35,648 nt of DNA from Oscillospiraceae bacterium (GCA_022800525.1 JAAWQM010000031.1:1-35648); one strand, 5' to 3'; positions 13,954-22,660 are shown, numbered from the stretch's first letter. The notes: generated by a model from the letters alone, not told the origin. Made by a program: numbers and translations.

Positions 13954-16908
13954 ATGTCAGAACTGATGATCCCCATTCCCTTCAAAGAGCTGATGAACTG
14001 GATGACCGCCGAGTACGAGCGGGAGGGCGGCGTTTTCGGCGTCCACCGTCCCTACGTGGCGGGAGAAAAATCTCTGCCCATCTTTGGCGGCGAAAAAATC
14101 GAGACCCCCTTCGGTCCCGCGGCTGGCCCCAACACCCAGCTGGCCCAGAATATCATTGCCGCTTATTTCGGCGGCGCGCGGTTCTTTGAGCTGAAAACCG
14201 TCCAGAAGATGGACGGCGCGGAGCTGGCCGCCTGCATCAACCGTCCCTGCATCCTGGCTGAGGACGAGTGCTATAACTGCGAGTGGTCCACTGAGCTGTA
14301 CGTCCCCCAGGCGTATGAGGAGTACGTGAAGGCGTGGTTTGCCTGTAAGATTCTGGCGAAGGTCTGCGGCCTGGGCGACCCGGACGGCTTTGTTTTCAAC
14401 ATGTCTGTAGGCTACGACCTGGAGGGCATCAAAAGCCCCAAGATTGACAGGTATCTCAATGAGATGAAGGATGCCTCCCAGACGCCCATTTTCCAGGAGT
14501 GCAGGCGGGTCCTGAAGGAGATGTTCCCGGCGGAGCATCCGTTCATAGACACCATTGGCCCCCGGATTTCCGACAGCGTGACCCTCTCCACCCTCCACGG
14601 CTGCCCGCCGGACGAGATCGAGCGCATCGCCTCCTACCTCATTAAGGAAAAGCGCCTGCACACCTTCGTCAAATGCAACCCCACCATTCTGGGCTACCAG
14701 TCCGCCCGCTCCATTCTGGACGGCATGGGCTATGACTACATTGCCTTTGACGAGCACCACTTCAACGAGGACCTCCAGTATACCGACGCTGTTCCCATGT
14801 TCCGCCGCCTGCTGGCCCTGGCGGGAGAAAACGGCCTGGAGTTCGGCCTCAAGCTCTCCAACACCTTCCCTGTGGACGTGAAACAGAACGAGCTGCCCAG
14901 CGATGAGATGTACATGGCGGGCAAGAGCCTCTTCCCCCTGACTATCGAAATGGCCCGGCGCATCAGCAAAGAGTTCAGCGGAAAGCTGCGCCTGAGCTAT
15001 TCCGGCGGCGCGGACTACTTCAACATCGACAAGCTCTTCCAGTGCGGCATCTGGCCCATTACCATGGCGACCACTGAGCTGAAACCCGGCGGCTACCAGC
15101 GGTTCAAGCAGATCGGCGAGAGGCTGGAGAAGCTGAAATTCGAGCCGTTCACCGGCGTGGACGTGGAAAAGACGGAGGCCCTGGCTCTTGCCATCCGCAG
15201 CGACAAGTACCACGTCAAGGCCGTGAAGCCCCTGCCCCGGCGGAAGCTGTACGAAAAAGTCCCTCTGACCGACTGCTTCACCGCGCCCTGCAAGGGCGGC
15301 TGTCCCATCGGGCAGGACATCCCCGAGTACATCGAGCTTTGCCGCCAGGGCAGGTACGCCAAGGCGCTGGAGGTCATCCTGGAGAAGAACCCCCTGCCCT
15401 TTATCACCGGCACCATCTGCGCCCACCACTGCATGGACAAGTGTACCCGGAATTTCTACGACCGGTCCGTCCAGATTCGCGCCACAAAGCTGGTCGCGGC
15501 CCAGCGGGGCTATGGCCAGGCGCTGGCTTCCCTCAAGACGCCCACCCCCGTCCTGGATGGCAGGAAGGCCGCCATCATCGGCGGCGGCCCCACCGGCATG
15601 GCAGCGGCGTATTTCTGCGGCAGGGCCGGTATCCCCGTCACCATCTTCGAGAAGGAAGCCGCTCTGGGCGGCGTTGTCCGGCATGTGATCCCCAGCTTCC
15701 GGATCAGTGATGAGGCCATCGAGAAGGACGCGGCCCTCATGCGGAAAATGGGCGTGGAAGTGAAGCTGAACACCCCCGCTCCCTCTGTAGACGAGCTGAA
15801 AGCCCAGGGCTACACCCATATTTTCTTCGCCATCGGCGCGTGGAAGCCCGGGAAACTGGACATCCCCGGAAACGTCAAGCCTGTCATCGCCTGGATGCGG
15901 GACGTGAAGTCCGGCAGGACGGAGACGCTGGGCCATGTGGCTGTTGTGGGCGGCGGCAACACCGCCATGGACGCCGCGCGTCTGGCTCTCCGGGCTGGGG
16001 CGGAGAGCAGCACCCTGGTCTACCGCCGCACGAAGAAGTACATGCCCGCTGACGCGGAGGAACTGGAGCTGGCCATCGCGGACGGCGTGCAGTTCCTGGA
16101 GCTGGTGTCCCCCGTGGAGCAGAAGGGCGGAAAGCTCCTCTGTAAGAAAATGCGTCTGGGCGAGCCGGACGCCAGCGGACGCCGCTCCCCCGTGGAGACG
16201 GACGAGACCGTGGAAATCCCCTGCGATACCGTGATTTCCGCCGTAGGCGAGCGGGTGGACAGCGAATTCCTGACCGCCTGCGGTGTGGAGACCGGCAGGA
16301 AGGGCTGTCCGGACTTCAAAACCAACCTGGAGAACGTCTATGCGGGCGGCGACGCGTTCCGCGGTCCCGCCACGGTGGTGGAAGGCATTGCCGACGCCGC
16401 GGCCTTTGCCGAAGCGGTCATTGGCGCAAAGCATGAGGCCAGCATCCCCTGCCACGCCCGCGCCAGCCGTGAGGCCGCCATCGACAGAAAAGGCGTCCTC
16501 TGCGAGTCCGCCAAGTGCGAGGGCGACCGCTGCCTGAGCTGCAATGTGGTGTGCCAGACCTGCGCCGACGTGTGCCCCAACCGGGCCAACGTGGTGGTGA
16601 AGCTGCCGGACGGACGGGCGCAGATCCTGCACATGGACCGCATGTGCAACGAGTGCGGCAACTGCCGGGCGTTCTGTCCCTACGACAGCGCGCCTTACAA
16701 GGATAAATTCACGCTGTTCTATGACCGGGCGGGCTTTGAGGAAAGCCCGGACAACCAGGGCTTCCTGCCTCTGAGCGGCAGTAAGGTCCTGCTGCGGCTG
16801 AACGGCAGAGTGGAGGAGATCGATCTGGACGAGACCAACGATCTGCCCGCTGATATTGAAATCCTGATCTACACTGTACTGACCCGCTACCGCTATCTGC
16901 TCGGGTAA
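13954..16908 (+). CDS. ygfK: YgfK-type flavin/iron-sulfur oxidoreductase (putative selenate reductase subunit)
   Basis: A 984-residue protein; E. coli YgfK has 1032. The first 420 residues resemble a dihydroorotate-dehydrogenase-like barrel (ETPFGPAAGPNTQ near 50). Next come a cysteine motif CKGGCPIGQDIPEYIELC (near 446) and a glutamate-synthase-small-subunit-like core, with FAD site IIGGGPTGMAAAY (near 541) and NAD(P)H site VVGGGNTAMDAARLAL (near 664). Two C-terminal cysteine clusters follow, CLSCNVVCQTCADVCPN (near 861) and CNECGNCRAFCPY (near 897), fitting two 4Fe-4S clusters. The family is thought to pass electrons to or from selenium/molybdenum hydroxylases of purine breakdown; the name selenate reductase is historical. 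No hydroxylase subunit lies nearby, so its partner must be elsewhere. It forms an operon with ssnA. Confidence 0.92.
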   Translation: MSELMIPIPFKELMNWMTAEYEREGGVFGVHRPYVAGEKSLPIFGGEKIETPFGPAAGPNTQLAQNIIAAYFGGARFFELKTVQKMDGAELAACINRPCILAEDECYNCEWSTELYVPQAYEEYVKAWFACKILAKVCGLGDPDGFVFNMSVGYDLEGIKSPKIDRYLNEMKDASQTPIFQECRRVLKEMFPAEHPFIDTIGPRISDSVTLSTLHGCPPDEIERIASYLIKEKRLHTFVKCNPTILGYQSARSILDGMGYDYIAFDEHHFNEDLQYTDAVPMFRRLLALAGENGLEFGLKLSNTFPVDVKQNELPSDEMYMAGKSLFPLTIEMARRISKEFSGKLRLSYSGGADYFNIDKLFQCGIWPITMATTELKPGGYQRFKQIGERLEKLKFEPFTGVDVEKTEALALAIRSDKYHVKAVKPLPRRKLYEKVPLTDCFTAPCKGGCPIGQDIPEYIELCRQGRYAKALEVILEKNPLPFITGTICAHHCMDKCTRNFYDRSVQIRATKLVAAQRGYGQALASLKTPTPVLDGRKAAIIGGGPTGMAAAYFCGRAGIPVTIFEKEAALGGVVRHVIPSFRISDEAIEKDAALMRKMGVEVKLNTPAPSVDELKAQGYTHIFFAIGAWKPGKLDIPGNVKPVIAWMRDVKSGRTETLGHVAVVGGGNTAMDAARLALRAGAESSTLVYRRTKKYMPADAEELELAIADGVQFLELVSPVEQKGGKLLCKKMRLGEPDASGRRSPVETDETVEIPCDTVISAVGERVDSEFLTACGVETGRKGCPDFKTNLENVYAGGDAFRGPATVVEGIADAAAFAEAVIGAKHEASIPCHARASREAAIDRKGVLCESAKCEGDRCLSCNVVCQTCADVCPNRANVVVKLPDGRAQILHMDRMCNECGNCRAFCPYDSAPYKDKFTLFYDRAGFEESPDNQGFLPLSGSKVLLRLNGRVEEIDLDETNDLPADIEILIYTVLTRYRYLLG

Positions 16909-16918
16909 GGACGGCGGC

Positions 16919-16979
16919 GTTCAAAATCGTTGGCGCAAGCCCATAAGGGGCGGGTAATCATACCCGCCCCTTGTGGGCT
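16919..16979. repeat. Palindromic repeat family A, copy 3; also a hairpin after ygfK
   Basis: AAGGGGCGGGTA (16945-16956), loop ATCA, and the exact complement (16961-16972) form a 12-bp stem, extended by AGCCCA/TGGGCT outside (16938-16943 with 16974-16979). The left flank GTTCAAAATCG matches, in reverse, the CAATTTTGAAC beside copy 4. It lies just after the ygfK stop and could act as a T-less terminator or transcript-stabilising hairpin. Confidence 0.65.
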
Positions 16980-17007
16980 GCTGCATATCTTGCAGCTTCC
17001 AATACAT

Positions 17008-17047
17008 GCCATGTTTTGCGGCAGCTGCAAAACAGCTTAAATCGAAT
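17008..17047. repeat. Palindromic repeat family B, copy 1
   Basis: GTTTTGC (17013-17019) and GCAAAAC (17027-17033) form a stem with a 7-base loop, followed by AGCTTAAATC. A second copy with the same stem and a similar tail lies at 30734-30770. It overlaps the end of the broken GyrI-like gene. Confidence 0.55.
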
Positions 17048-17559
17048 GGTATGATTCCTGTGCGTCAACCTGGGAATCACACCGCCGTACCGGGCGCCGG
17101 ATCACCGTCTTCAGCTTTTCCGGCGCGGTTCGCCGGGGGTCGCCCAAGTAAATTTCATGGTGCTGCCGGACGGGGGAGAAGTCCGGCTCATACCCCTGCT
17201 CCCAGAGGAAGGCATCCAGGCGATCAATACTGGCGGGTTCCGCGTCGTAGGGCCCCACGTGGAGCAGGTGGGCGCACAGCCCCTCCTCCCACCGCCAGAA
17301 CCAGGCTCCGCCGTCCACCACAGGCCCTCCAGGGGCGGGACCACATACTCGAAATAGCCCTCCGGCTCCTCGCCGCCCATTTTGCTCATCTTCACTGTAA
17401 AGCTCAGGCCGTGCAGCAGCTCCATCGCCTCCGCGTAGGCCGGGGCGGTGTTGGGGTCCCCCTGGCCGTCCACGGCGAAGAACGACATCTCAGGCACCTG
17501 CACGATGGCTGGGGCCTTGGGAAGGCAGAGATGCTTTTCTGTTAGTCAATTCTGTCCAT
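17037..17559 (-). pseudogene. Broken GyrI-like small-molecule-binding domain protein
   Basis: Three stretches of one gene lie in different frames. An ATG at 17559 opens with MDRID and hits a stop at once. A second frame runs from about 17540 to the 17300s, with LPKAPAIVQVPEMSFFAVDGQGDPN in pieces and SFTVKMSKMGGEEPEGYFEYVVPPLEGLWW. A third frame, from about 17321 to 17037, gives WEEGLCAHLLHVGPYDAEP and HHEIYLGDPRRTAPEKLKTVIRRPVRR. Intact homologues of about 200 residues have about 50 more residues between LEGLWW and the EGLC segment. So there is an early frameshift, an internal deletion with a second frameshift, and a C-terminus running past the usual end. The ATG overlaps the TfoX-domain gene's stop, showing its former place in the operon. 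Sequencing error could explain a frameshift but not the missing segment. Confidence 0.75.
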
Positions 17560-17905
17560 TATGATTGCCTCTCTGCGGGGGGACGGTACGCCCCTGCGCC
17601 GCTTTCTTTTTTCCCGGCAACGCCGCGCAGGTCACCCGCACCAGCTCCGCCAGCGTCTCCCGGTCCTCCGCGTCCGGCAGGAACATCTCCCCGCCGCCCT
17701 CGTAGGGGATACCCCTGGGGCAGTCCGGCAGCAGCGCCTCCCCGGCGGGGGTGATTTTCACCAGCGCCCGGTCATTGCAGACCGCGCCGAAATACGTTCC
17801 GTCGCAGTACAGTCCGTATTCTCCGAACATCCGGCGGCAGGTGATGGCCCCCGCCCCGGACATCTGCTCCATGATGAATTCCACATAGCTCATGCTTGAG
17901 GCCAT
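17546..17905 (-). CDS. TfoX N-terminal domain protein
   Basis: A 119-residue protein opening MASSMSYVEFIMEQMSGAG, the standard start of stand-alone TfoX-N proteins. MFGEYGLYCDGTYFGAVCNDRALVK and the late LAELVRVTCAALPGKKK also fit. GGAGG sits 4-5 bases before the ATG at 17905. That start overlaps the DUF3795 gene by 16 bases; a later ATG at 17893 overlaps its stop as ATGA but lacks the conserved first residues. TfoX is a competence regulator in gamma-proteobacteria, but the role of isolated N domains in Clostridia is unknown. The C-terminal tail is Gln/Arg/Asn-rich and looks unconserved. Confidence 0.85.
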   Translation of the reverse strand: MASSMSYVEFIMEQMSGAGAITCRRMFGEYGLYCDGTYFGAVCNDRALVKITPAGEALLPDCPRGIPYEGGGEMFLPDAEDRETLAELVRVTCAALPGKKKAAQGRTVPPQRGNHNGQN

Positions 17906-18168
17906 AAATCCTCCTTCCGCCACCGGAGGCACTGCTCCAGCCTTGCTCCGCCGTCTCCCTGCGCAGGGTCAAAGGCAAAGCCCTCCAGAGTCCGGCACGG
18001 GAACACCCCGCACATGCCGCAATGGACCAGCGACCGCCCTTCGCAGCAGCTCTTCACCGGGCAGCTCTCGCCCCAGAAGGGCTTGTCAATTTTTACGCAT
18101 CCGGCGCAGCCCATGCTTTCCATGTATTCGCACTGGCTGCACAACAGTCCGCATCTGGATTCCTTCAT
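17890..18168 (-). CDS. Cysteine-rich DUF3795 protein
   Basis: A 92-residue protein with 12 or so cysteines, including CGLLCSQCEYMESMGCAGC, ESCPVKSCC and CGMCGVFPC. This pattern marks DUF3795, small proteins likely to bind zinc or an iron-sulfur cluster. The ATG at 18168 follows GAGGAG at 6 bases and overlaps the end of the WYL-regulator gene region by being only 10 bases after its stop. Function unknown. Confidence 0.85.
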   Translation of the reverse strand: MKESRCGLLCSQCEYMESMGCAGCVKIDKPFWGESCPVKSCCEGRSLVHCGMCGVFPCRTLEGFAFDPAQGDGGARLEQCLRWRKEDLWPQA

Positions 18169-18178
18169 GGATCGCTCC

Positions 18179-19141
18179 TCACTTTCCAGCTCCGTCAGAA
18201 GCCTGTCTGTCTCCATAATACGCCTCAAAACTGGACAACTGGCTGTCATATTTCCCATAAATTTTTTTGAGCCGCTCCACAAGCTCCCGCCGCAGCTCCT
18301 CCGGCTCCAGCAGCTCCGCCTGCTCCTGGAAGCTGAGCGCCCACCGCAGCAGCTCCTCCCTGTCCGGAAATCCACGGCGGAACAGCAGGGACCCGTCCGG
18401 CTCCTGGGTGAAGCTCCCGGCGCCGTACTCATCAATGAGCCGCCACCGGGCGGCGGGGGCGAAGCGGATGGCGGCCTGAAGCGCGTCCGGATAAATCCGC
18501 TCCGCAGGCGGGACGGGGTTAGGAACCGGCCTGGGCGGAAAGGTCTCCTCCAGGGTCTCCGGCTCCAGCATCCGGGTCAGCTTGAACATCCGCCAGTCCC
18601 GCCGCTCCCGGCACCAGCCGAAGAGATACCAGCTGGACCAGCGGAACACCAGCTTCGCCGGTTCTACCGTCCGCAGGCTGTCCCCGCCGGGGGCGCAGTA
18701 GGTAAAGCGCACCAGACGCCGCCGCAGGCAGGCGTCCTTCAATCCGGCCAGCCTGGGGGCCAACAGAGGGCCATACCAGGATGCCAGGTCGATGACCACG
18801 CAGTCGTCCGCCGCGACAGTTTCCGCCTGGGGGAGCTTTTCCATGAGCTGGCGGTAATAGCTGGTACCGGATACACTGTCCAGGCTGCGCAGTCCGGCCA
18901 GAATCGCTCCGCGGTCGGCGTTGGTGAGCATGGTCCTGTCCAGGCCATAGCCCTCCATGATGGAGACGCCGCCATGGATGCCCCGCTCTGTGCGCAGAGG
19001 AATGCCCGCCCGGCAGAGGCGGTCAATGTCCCGCTGGATGGTCCGTACGCTGACCTCGAAGCGGGCGGCCAGTTGGGGGGCCGTGGCCCGCTCCTCCCGC
19101 AGGAGGACGGCCAGGATGCCGATGAGACGGTCGATAGTCAT
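18179..19141 (-). CDS. WYL-domain transcriptional regulator (YafY type)
   Basis: A 320-residue regulator. Residues about 5-60 form a winged helix of the HTH_11 type, with LAARFEVSVRTIQRDIDRLCRAGIPL, and IHGGVSI follows. The WYL ligand-sensing domain lies at about 140-215, with FRWSSWYLFGWCRERRDWRMFKLTRM, and a WCX-like C-terminal part follows. AGGAGG lies 8 bases upstream. It heads the minus-strand cluster with DUF3795, TfoX-N and the GyrI-like pseudogene, and probably controls it. WYL regulators respond to small ligands or nucleic acids; the signal here is unknown. Confidence 0.9.
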   Translation of the reverse strand: MTIDRLIGILAVLLREERATAPQLAARFEVSVRTIQRDIDRLCRAGIPLRTERGIHGGVSIMEGYGLDRTMLTNADRGAILAGLRSLDSVSGTSYYRQLMEKLPQAETVAADDCVVIDLASWYGPLLAPRLAGLKDACLRRRLVRFTYCAPGGDSLRTVEPAKLVFRWSSWYLFGWCRERRDWRMFKLTRMLEPETLEETFPPRPVPNPVPPAERIYPDALQAAIRFAPAARWRLIDEYGAGSFTQEPDGSLLFRRGFPDREELLRWALSFQEQAELLEPEELRRELVERLKKIYGKYDSQLSSFEAYYGDRQASDGAGK

Positions 19142-19165
19142 GGATGGTTCCTCCTCAAAAAGCGG

Positions 19166-19190
19166 GCGGCGGGCCAGCCCGGCCCGCCGC
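19166..19190 (-). terminator. Hairpin after the M29 aminopeptidase gene
   Basis: A 10-bp perfect stem GCGGCGGGCC/GGCCCGCCGC with a 5-base loop, located between the aminopeptidase stop and the WYL-regulator start. On the minus strand it is followed within 5 bases by TTTTT, so it is a probable intrinsic terminator for the aminopeptidase transcript. Confidence 0.65.
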
Positions 19191-19214
19191 TTCTATGTTT
19201 TTTTCCGGACAGCC

Positions 19215-20444
19215 TTAAATCGCAAAATTGCCGTCGGTGAAGACAGCCACTTCTTTCCCCTCGCGGGTCCTGCCGGTGATGCGCAGGTCGGCGGTGCCCA
19301 CCATGAAATCCACATGGGTGATGGAGTCGTTGAGGCCGTGGGCCTTCAGCTCCTCCCTGGTCATGCTCTCGCCGCCCCTGATGCACTCGGGGTAAGCCTC
19401 GCCGAAGGCGAGATGGCAGGCGGCGTTCTCATCAAACAGCGTATTGTAGAACAGCAGATCCTGATTGCGGATGGGGCTGTCGTAGGGCACCAGGGCCACC
19501 TCGCCGAAATAGGACGCGCCCTCGTCCAGGGCGGTCTCCGCCTTCAGCTTCTCCTCGCCCACTTCGGCATGGACCTCCACAATCCTGCCCGCTTTGATGG
19601 CAAAGTGGAACTTGTCCACCAGCTCGCCGTTCAGCGACAGGGGCATGGCGGAGTAGACCACGCCGTCGATGCCGTCCCGCAGGGGCGCGGTGAAAATCTC
19701 CTCGGTGGGCATGTTGGCGATGAAGTGGACGCCGGCCTTGCTGACGCCGTCGCCGCCGCCCCACACATGGTCCTCCGGCAGGCGGATGGTCAGGTCGGTG
19801 CCCAGGCTGTTGGTATAGTGCAGGCTCTCCAGCCGCAGCTCGTTGAGTTTGTTGATGCGCACCTGCAAGGTGTCCAGATGCTCCTTCCAGCGCTGAACCG
19901 CGCTGCCGCTGCCATCCACGCGGACGGAGGTCAGGATGGCGTTCCACAGCTTCTCCATGGCCTCCTCCTCCGGGCAGCCGGGGAAGACCTTTTTCGCCCA
20001 GCTGGGGACGGGAATTGCCCCCACGCACCAGGGAATGGCGTTGGACATCTGGAGCTGGCGGTATTCCTCCAGGGCTTTTCCGCTGGCGCGGGAGGAGCGG
20101 ACCAGGCGGTCCTGCTCCACGCCCTTGAGCGCCTCCGGGTCAGAGCCGCCGATAAAGAGAAAGGCCGCGCCCTCCCTGGCATAGTCGGTACAGAAGCGGA
20201 CCCGCCACTCCGGGACGGCGTCAAAGACATCGCTGTCGGCATGGAGGTACTTCTCCCGGTTCAGCTGGTCGTCCCCCCAGCCCATGACGACCTCCCGGCA
20301 GCCCGCCGCGTAGGCGGCCTTCGCGCACAGCCGCGCGAACCAGGCGCAGTCCACCGGACAGTTGATAATCAGCGTCTGGCCCTTCTGGATATTGACGCCG
20401 ATTTCCACCAGCAGCTTCGCGTACTCCTCAAATTTCTTTTGCAT
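19215..20444 (-). CDS. M29-family metallo-aminopeptidase
   Basis: A 409-residue cytosolic aminopeptidase of the AmpS/PepS family, the usual length. The N-terminus FEEYAKLLVEIGVNIQKGQTLIINCPV is typical. Metal-site residues known from the family are present: Glu in MPTEEIF, Glu in YFGEVAL, His and Tyr in ENAACHLAFGEAY, and His and Asp in ITHVDFM (about 375-377). Such enzymes release N-terminal residues from peptides using two metal ions. It has its own promoter (20521-20549) and AAAGGAG upstream, and is not obviously tied to its neighbours. Confidence 0.93.
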   Translation of the reverse strand: MQKKFEEYAKLLVEIGVNIQKGQTLIINCPVDCAWFARLCAKAAYAAGCREVVMGWGDDQLNREKYLHADSDVFDAVPEWRVRFCTDYAREGAAFLFIGGSDPEALKGVEQDRLVRSSRASGKALEEYRQLQMSNAIPWCVGAIPVPSWAKKVFPGCPEEEAMEKLWNAILTSVRVDGSGSAVQRWKEHLDTLQVRINKLNELRLESLHYTNSLGTDLTIRLPEDHVWGGGDGVSKAGVHFIANMPTEEIFTAPLRDGIDGVVYSAMPLSLNGELVDKFHFAIKAGRIVEVHAEVGEEKLKAETALDEGASYFGEVALVPYDSPIRNQDLLFYNTLFDENAACHLAFGEAYPECIRGGESMTREELKAHGLNDSITHVDFMVGTADLRITGRTREGKEVAVFTDGNFAI

Positions 20445-20520
20445 CGTTGTTTTCTCCTTTCGGTTCGGAAGTAATCATAAATCAAGCAATAACTGAGGAC
20501 CTATTGAGGCCTGTCAGCCG

Positions 20521-20549
20521 ATTATATCACGGGTGCGCATCTGGTTCAA
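20521..20549 (-). promoter_or_regulatory. Promoter of the M29 aminopeptidase gene
   Basis: On the minus strand: TTGAAC (20544-20549), 17 bases, perfect TATAAT (20521-20526). The predicted start is near 20513, about 70 bases before the ATG. Confidence 0.75.
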
Positions 20550-20575
20550 CTCGTTTTTGTTCAATCAACGGCGTT

Positions 20576-20600
20576 GGCAGCCGCAAAGCGGCTTGAATCA
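20576..20600. repeat. Palindromic element resembling repeat family B, partial copy
   Basis: AGCCGC-AAA-GCGGCT (20579-20593) followed by TGAATCA. It shares GGCTTGAATCA with the family B copy at 30734-30770 but not the GTTTTGC stem. It lies between the acyltransferase stop and the aminopeptidase promoter. Confidence 0.35.
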
Positions 20601-20610
20601 GCGGACCTTG

Positions 20611-21654
20611 TCATGAGGGGACGCGCCGCTCCCGCCAGCCGGACGCCCGGTGGAACACATAATACAGCAGGAACGGAACCGTATAGCAGACCAGGAAGCG
20701 CGCGGCAAGAAGGACCGACAGCCTCGTGACCCCGGCGTTTTCCAGGCTTGCAGTTACCGCCGTCAGAAACAGGCAGTGGGACAAAAACACCGAAAAGGAG
20801 GCCCGGTGTACCCAGCCCAGCGCTCTGGTGAGAGGGCCGTCTGATTCCGTGAGCTTCAGCGCGGCCCCGTGGAGAAGGACGACTGACAGCAGGTCGGTAA
20901 AAATTTTGATCTGATCCAGGTCGAAAAGGGTCTCCCCGGTGACATACTCCCGCAGGGTGAGGCAGGCGTAAACGGCGACGGTCAGGATGCTGACGGCCTG
21001 GACAGGACGCTCCCGCGTGGTGGGCGTGAAGGCGTCATAGTACTTACCCGCATAGAGGCCAGCCACCCAGAAGACCAGATAAGCAGGGAAAATGCGGTTG
21101 GTATAGGGGAACTCGATCCCCAGACCGGTCAGAACCGCGGGGAGCTGGAGCATACACAGCCGGATCATCAGGCTGACGCCGATGGCGGCGTAGGCCCGGA
21201 CGTGCCGGAGCATCCAGACCCACAGCGGCATCAGCAGGTAAAACTGCATAATGACCACGACATAGTAGAACTGGGCGGACAGATTCCCGATCAGAAGATA
21301 GGACGCAAGCTCCCCGACGCCGCCCCGGACATAGCCGATCCGCAGAAAAAAGAGATAATAGACTACGACCCAGGCGGCGTATGGCAGATAGATCTTGGTG
21401 AACCGCCGCAGGATATACCGGAAATGCACCCCAGGGGTAAGCCGGGCGTCTCCGAACTGCCGGGCCATTTTCACCGCGCCCGTGTAGAGGAACATGGGGA
21501 CGGCGCAGGCGGCCAGCCGCCAGAGAAGGTATACCGCCGCTGCGAGCGGGGAGGAGCGGTCCGCTCTGTTCACGCCAATAGACAGCACATGGATCAGCAC
21601 CACCAGCAGGCAGCCTATGCCGTTCATATAATCCAGTTCTTTCTTATGCGCCAT
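20611..21654 (-). CDS. Acyltransferase 3 family membrane protein
   Basis: A 347-residue integral membrane protein with about ten hydrophobic segments. It opens with KELDYMNGIGCLLVVLIHVLSIG, the family's first helix with its conserved His, and contains VPMFLYTGAV, LRRFTKIYLPY and a late helix ASFSVFLSHCLF. The family (OafA/WecH-like) moves acyl groups such as acetyl or succinyl onto sugars of the cell surface. The substrate is unknown and no glycan gene is near. AAAGGTG precedes the start. A hairpin separates it from the SPFH gene. Confidence 0.88.
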   Translation of the reverse strand: MAHKKELDYMNGIGCLLVVLIHVLSIGVNRADRSSPLAAAVYLLWRLAACAVPMFLYTGAVKMARQFGDARLTPGVHFRYILRRFTKIYLPYAAWVVVYYLFFLRIGYVRGGVGELASYLLIGNLSAQFYYVVVIMQFYLLMPLWVWMLRHVRAYAAIGVSLMIRLCMLQLPAVLTGLGIEFPYTNRIFPAYLVFWVAGLYAGKYYDAFTPTTRERPVQAVSILTVAVYACLTLREYVTGETLFDLDQIKIFTDLLSVVLLHGAALKLTESDGPLTRALGWVHRASFSVFLSHCLFLTAVTASLENAGVTRLSVLLAARFLVCYTVPFLLYYVFHRASGWRERRVPS

Positions 21655-21677
21655 GGGAACTACACCTTTCCATAAGC

Positions 21678-21707
21678 GGGTAGGAGCGCCGGAAAGCGCT
21701 CCTACCC
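21678..21707. terminator. 12-bp hairpin between SPFH and acyltransferase genes
   Basis: GGGTAGGAGCGC, 6-base loop, exact complement. It lies 21 bases after the SPFH stop on the minus strand. There is no T-run in that direction (TTT on the plus side only), so termination strength is uncertain. Confidence 0.6.
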
Positions 21708-21728
21708 TTTATGCCGGAGTCCGGCGGA

Positions 21729-22628
21729 TCACTTGGGGTCATCCGCGCTGAAAATGGTCTTGACGCTGCCGGCCAGCCCCGCCAGCCCCTGGATTTCACT
21801 GGGGATGATGATTTTGGTGGCCTTGCCGTCGGCGGCGGCCTGGAATGCCTCCAGCGCCTTGATCTTCACCACCTGATCGTTGGGGTTGGCGCTGTTCAGC
21901 AGCTTGATGGAGTCCGCCAGGGCCTGCTGGACCTTGAGAATCGCTGCGGCCTGGCCCTCGGCCTCCAGGATGGCGGCCTGCTTGGCGGCGTCCGCGCGCA
22001 GGATGGCGGACTGCTTCTCGCCCTCAGCTACCAGAATCTGGCTCTCCTTCTGGCCCTGGGCCTGGAGGATGGCCTCGCGGCGCTCGCGCTCTGCGCGCAT
22101 CTGCTTCTCCATGGAGTCCTGAATGTCCCGGGGCGGAATAATGTTTTTCAGTTCCACGCGGTTGACCTTGATCCCCCAGGGGTCGGTGGCCTCGTCCAGG
22201 ATGGCCCGCATCTGGGTGTTGATGTGGTCGCGGCTGGTGAGGGACTGGTCCAGCTCCAGATCGCCGATGATATTGCGGAGGGTGGTGGCGGTCAAGTTCT
22301 CAATGGCGCTCATAGGGTGCTCCACGCCATAGGCGTACAGCTTGGGATCGATAATCTGGAAATAGATGACGGTGTCGATCTGCATGGTGACGTTGTCCTT
22401 GGTGATAACGGGCTGGGGAGCGAAGTCCACCACCTGCTCCTTCAGGCTGACCCGCTTGGCCACCCGGTCCACGAAGGGCAGCTTGATATGCAGTCCCACG
22501 CCCCAGGTGGTCTGGTACGCGCCCAGGCGCTCCACCACGAACGCGCGGGATTGCTGGACCACCTGGATGTTAGTGACCAGCAGGATCAGGATGATGACTC
22601 CGATAGCAGCCAGAATGTAGGGCATCAT
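21729..22628 (-). CDS. SPFH/band-7 membrane protein (stomatin/QmcA-like)
   Basis: A 299-residue protein with one N-terminal membrane helix (residues 3-22). An SPFH domain follows, with VVERLGAYQTTWGVGLHIKLPFVDRVAKRVSLKEQ and ITKDNVTMQIDTVIYFQI. Next is a long coiled coil rich in Ala/Glu/Gln (about 175-240), including KQAAILEAEGQAAAILK. Family members form ring oligomers in membranes and often partner with an NfeD protein or a protease, but no such gene is adjacent. GAGGAGG lies about 10 bases upstream of tandem ATGs (22628 and 22625). Confidence 0.92.
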   Translation of the reverse strand: MMPYILAAIGVIILILLVTNIQVVQQSRAFVVERLGAYQTTWGVGLHIKLPFVDRVAKRVSLKEQVVDFAPQPVITKDNVTMQIDTVIYFQIIDPKLYAYGVEHPMSAIENLTATTLRNIIGDLELDQSLTSRDHINTQMRAILDEATDPWGIKVNRVELKNIIPPRDIQDSMEKQMRAERERREAILQAQGQKESQILVAEGEKQSAILRADAAKQAAILEAEGQAAAILKVQQALADSIKLLNSANPNDQVVKIKALEAFQAAADGKATKIIIPSEIQGLAGLAGSVKTIFSADDPK

Positions 22629-22660
22629 AGGTTTTATACCTCCTCTTTTCTGATGCCCCC

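Noticed and set aside
13957-16632. Open frame of about 890 codons on the minus strand opposite ygfK
   Set aside because: The plus strand encodes a clear multi-domain protein; the reverse frame is a high-GC by-product with no family resemblance.
13954-16908. Selenocysteine in YgfK
   Set aside because: The frame runs without internal TGA and the known family does not need selenocysteine; the selenium link is by association only.
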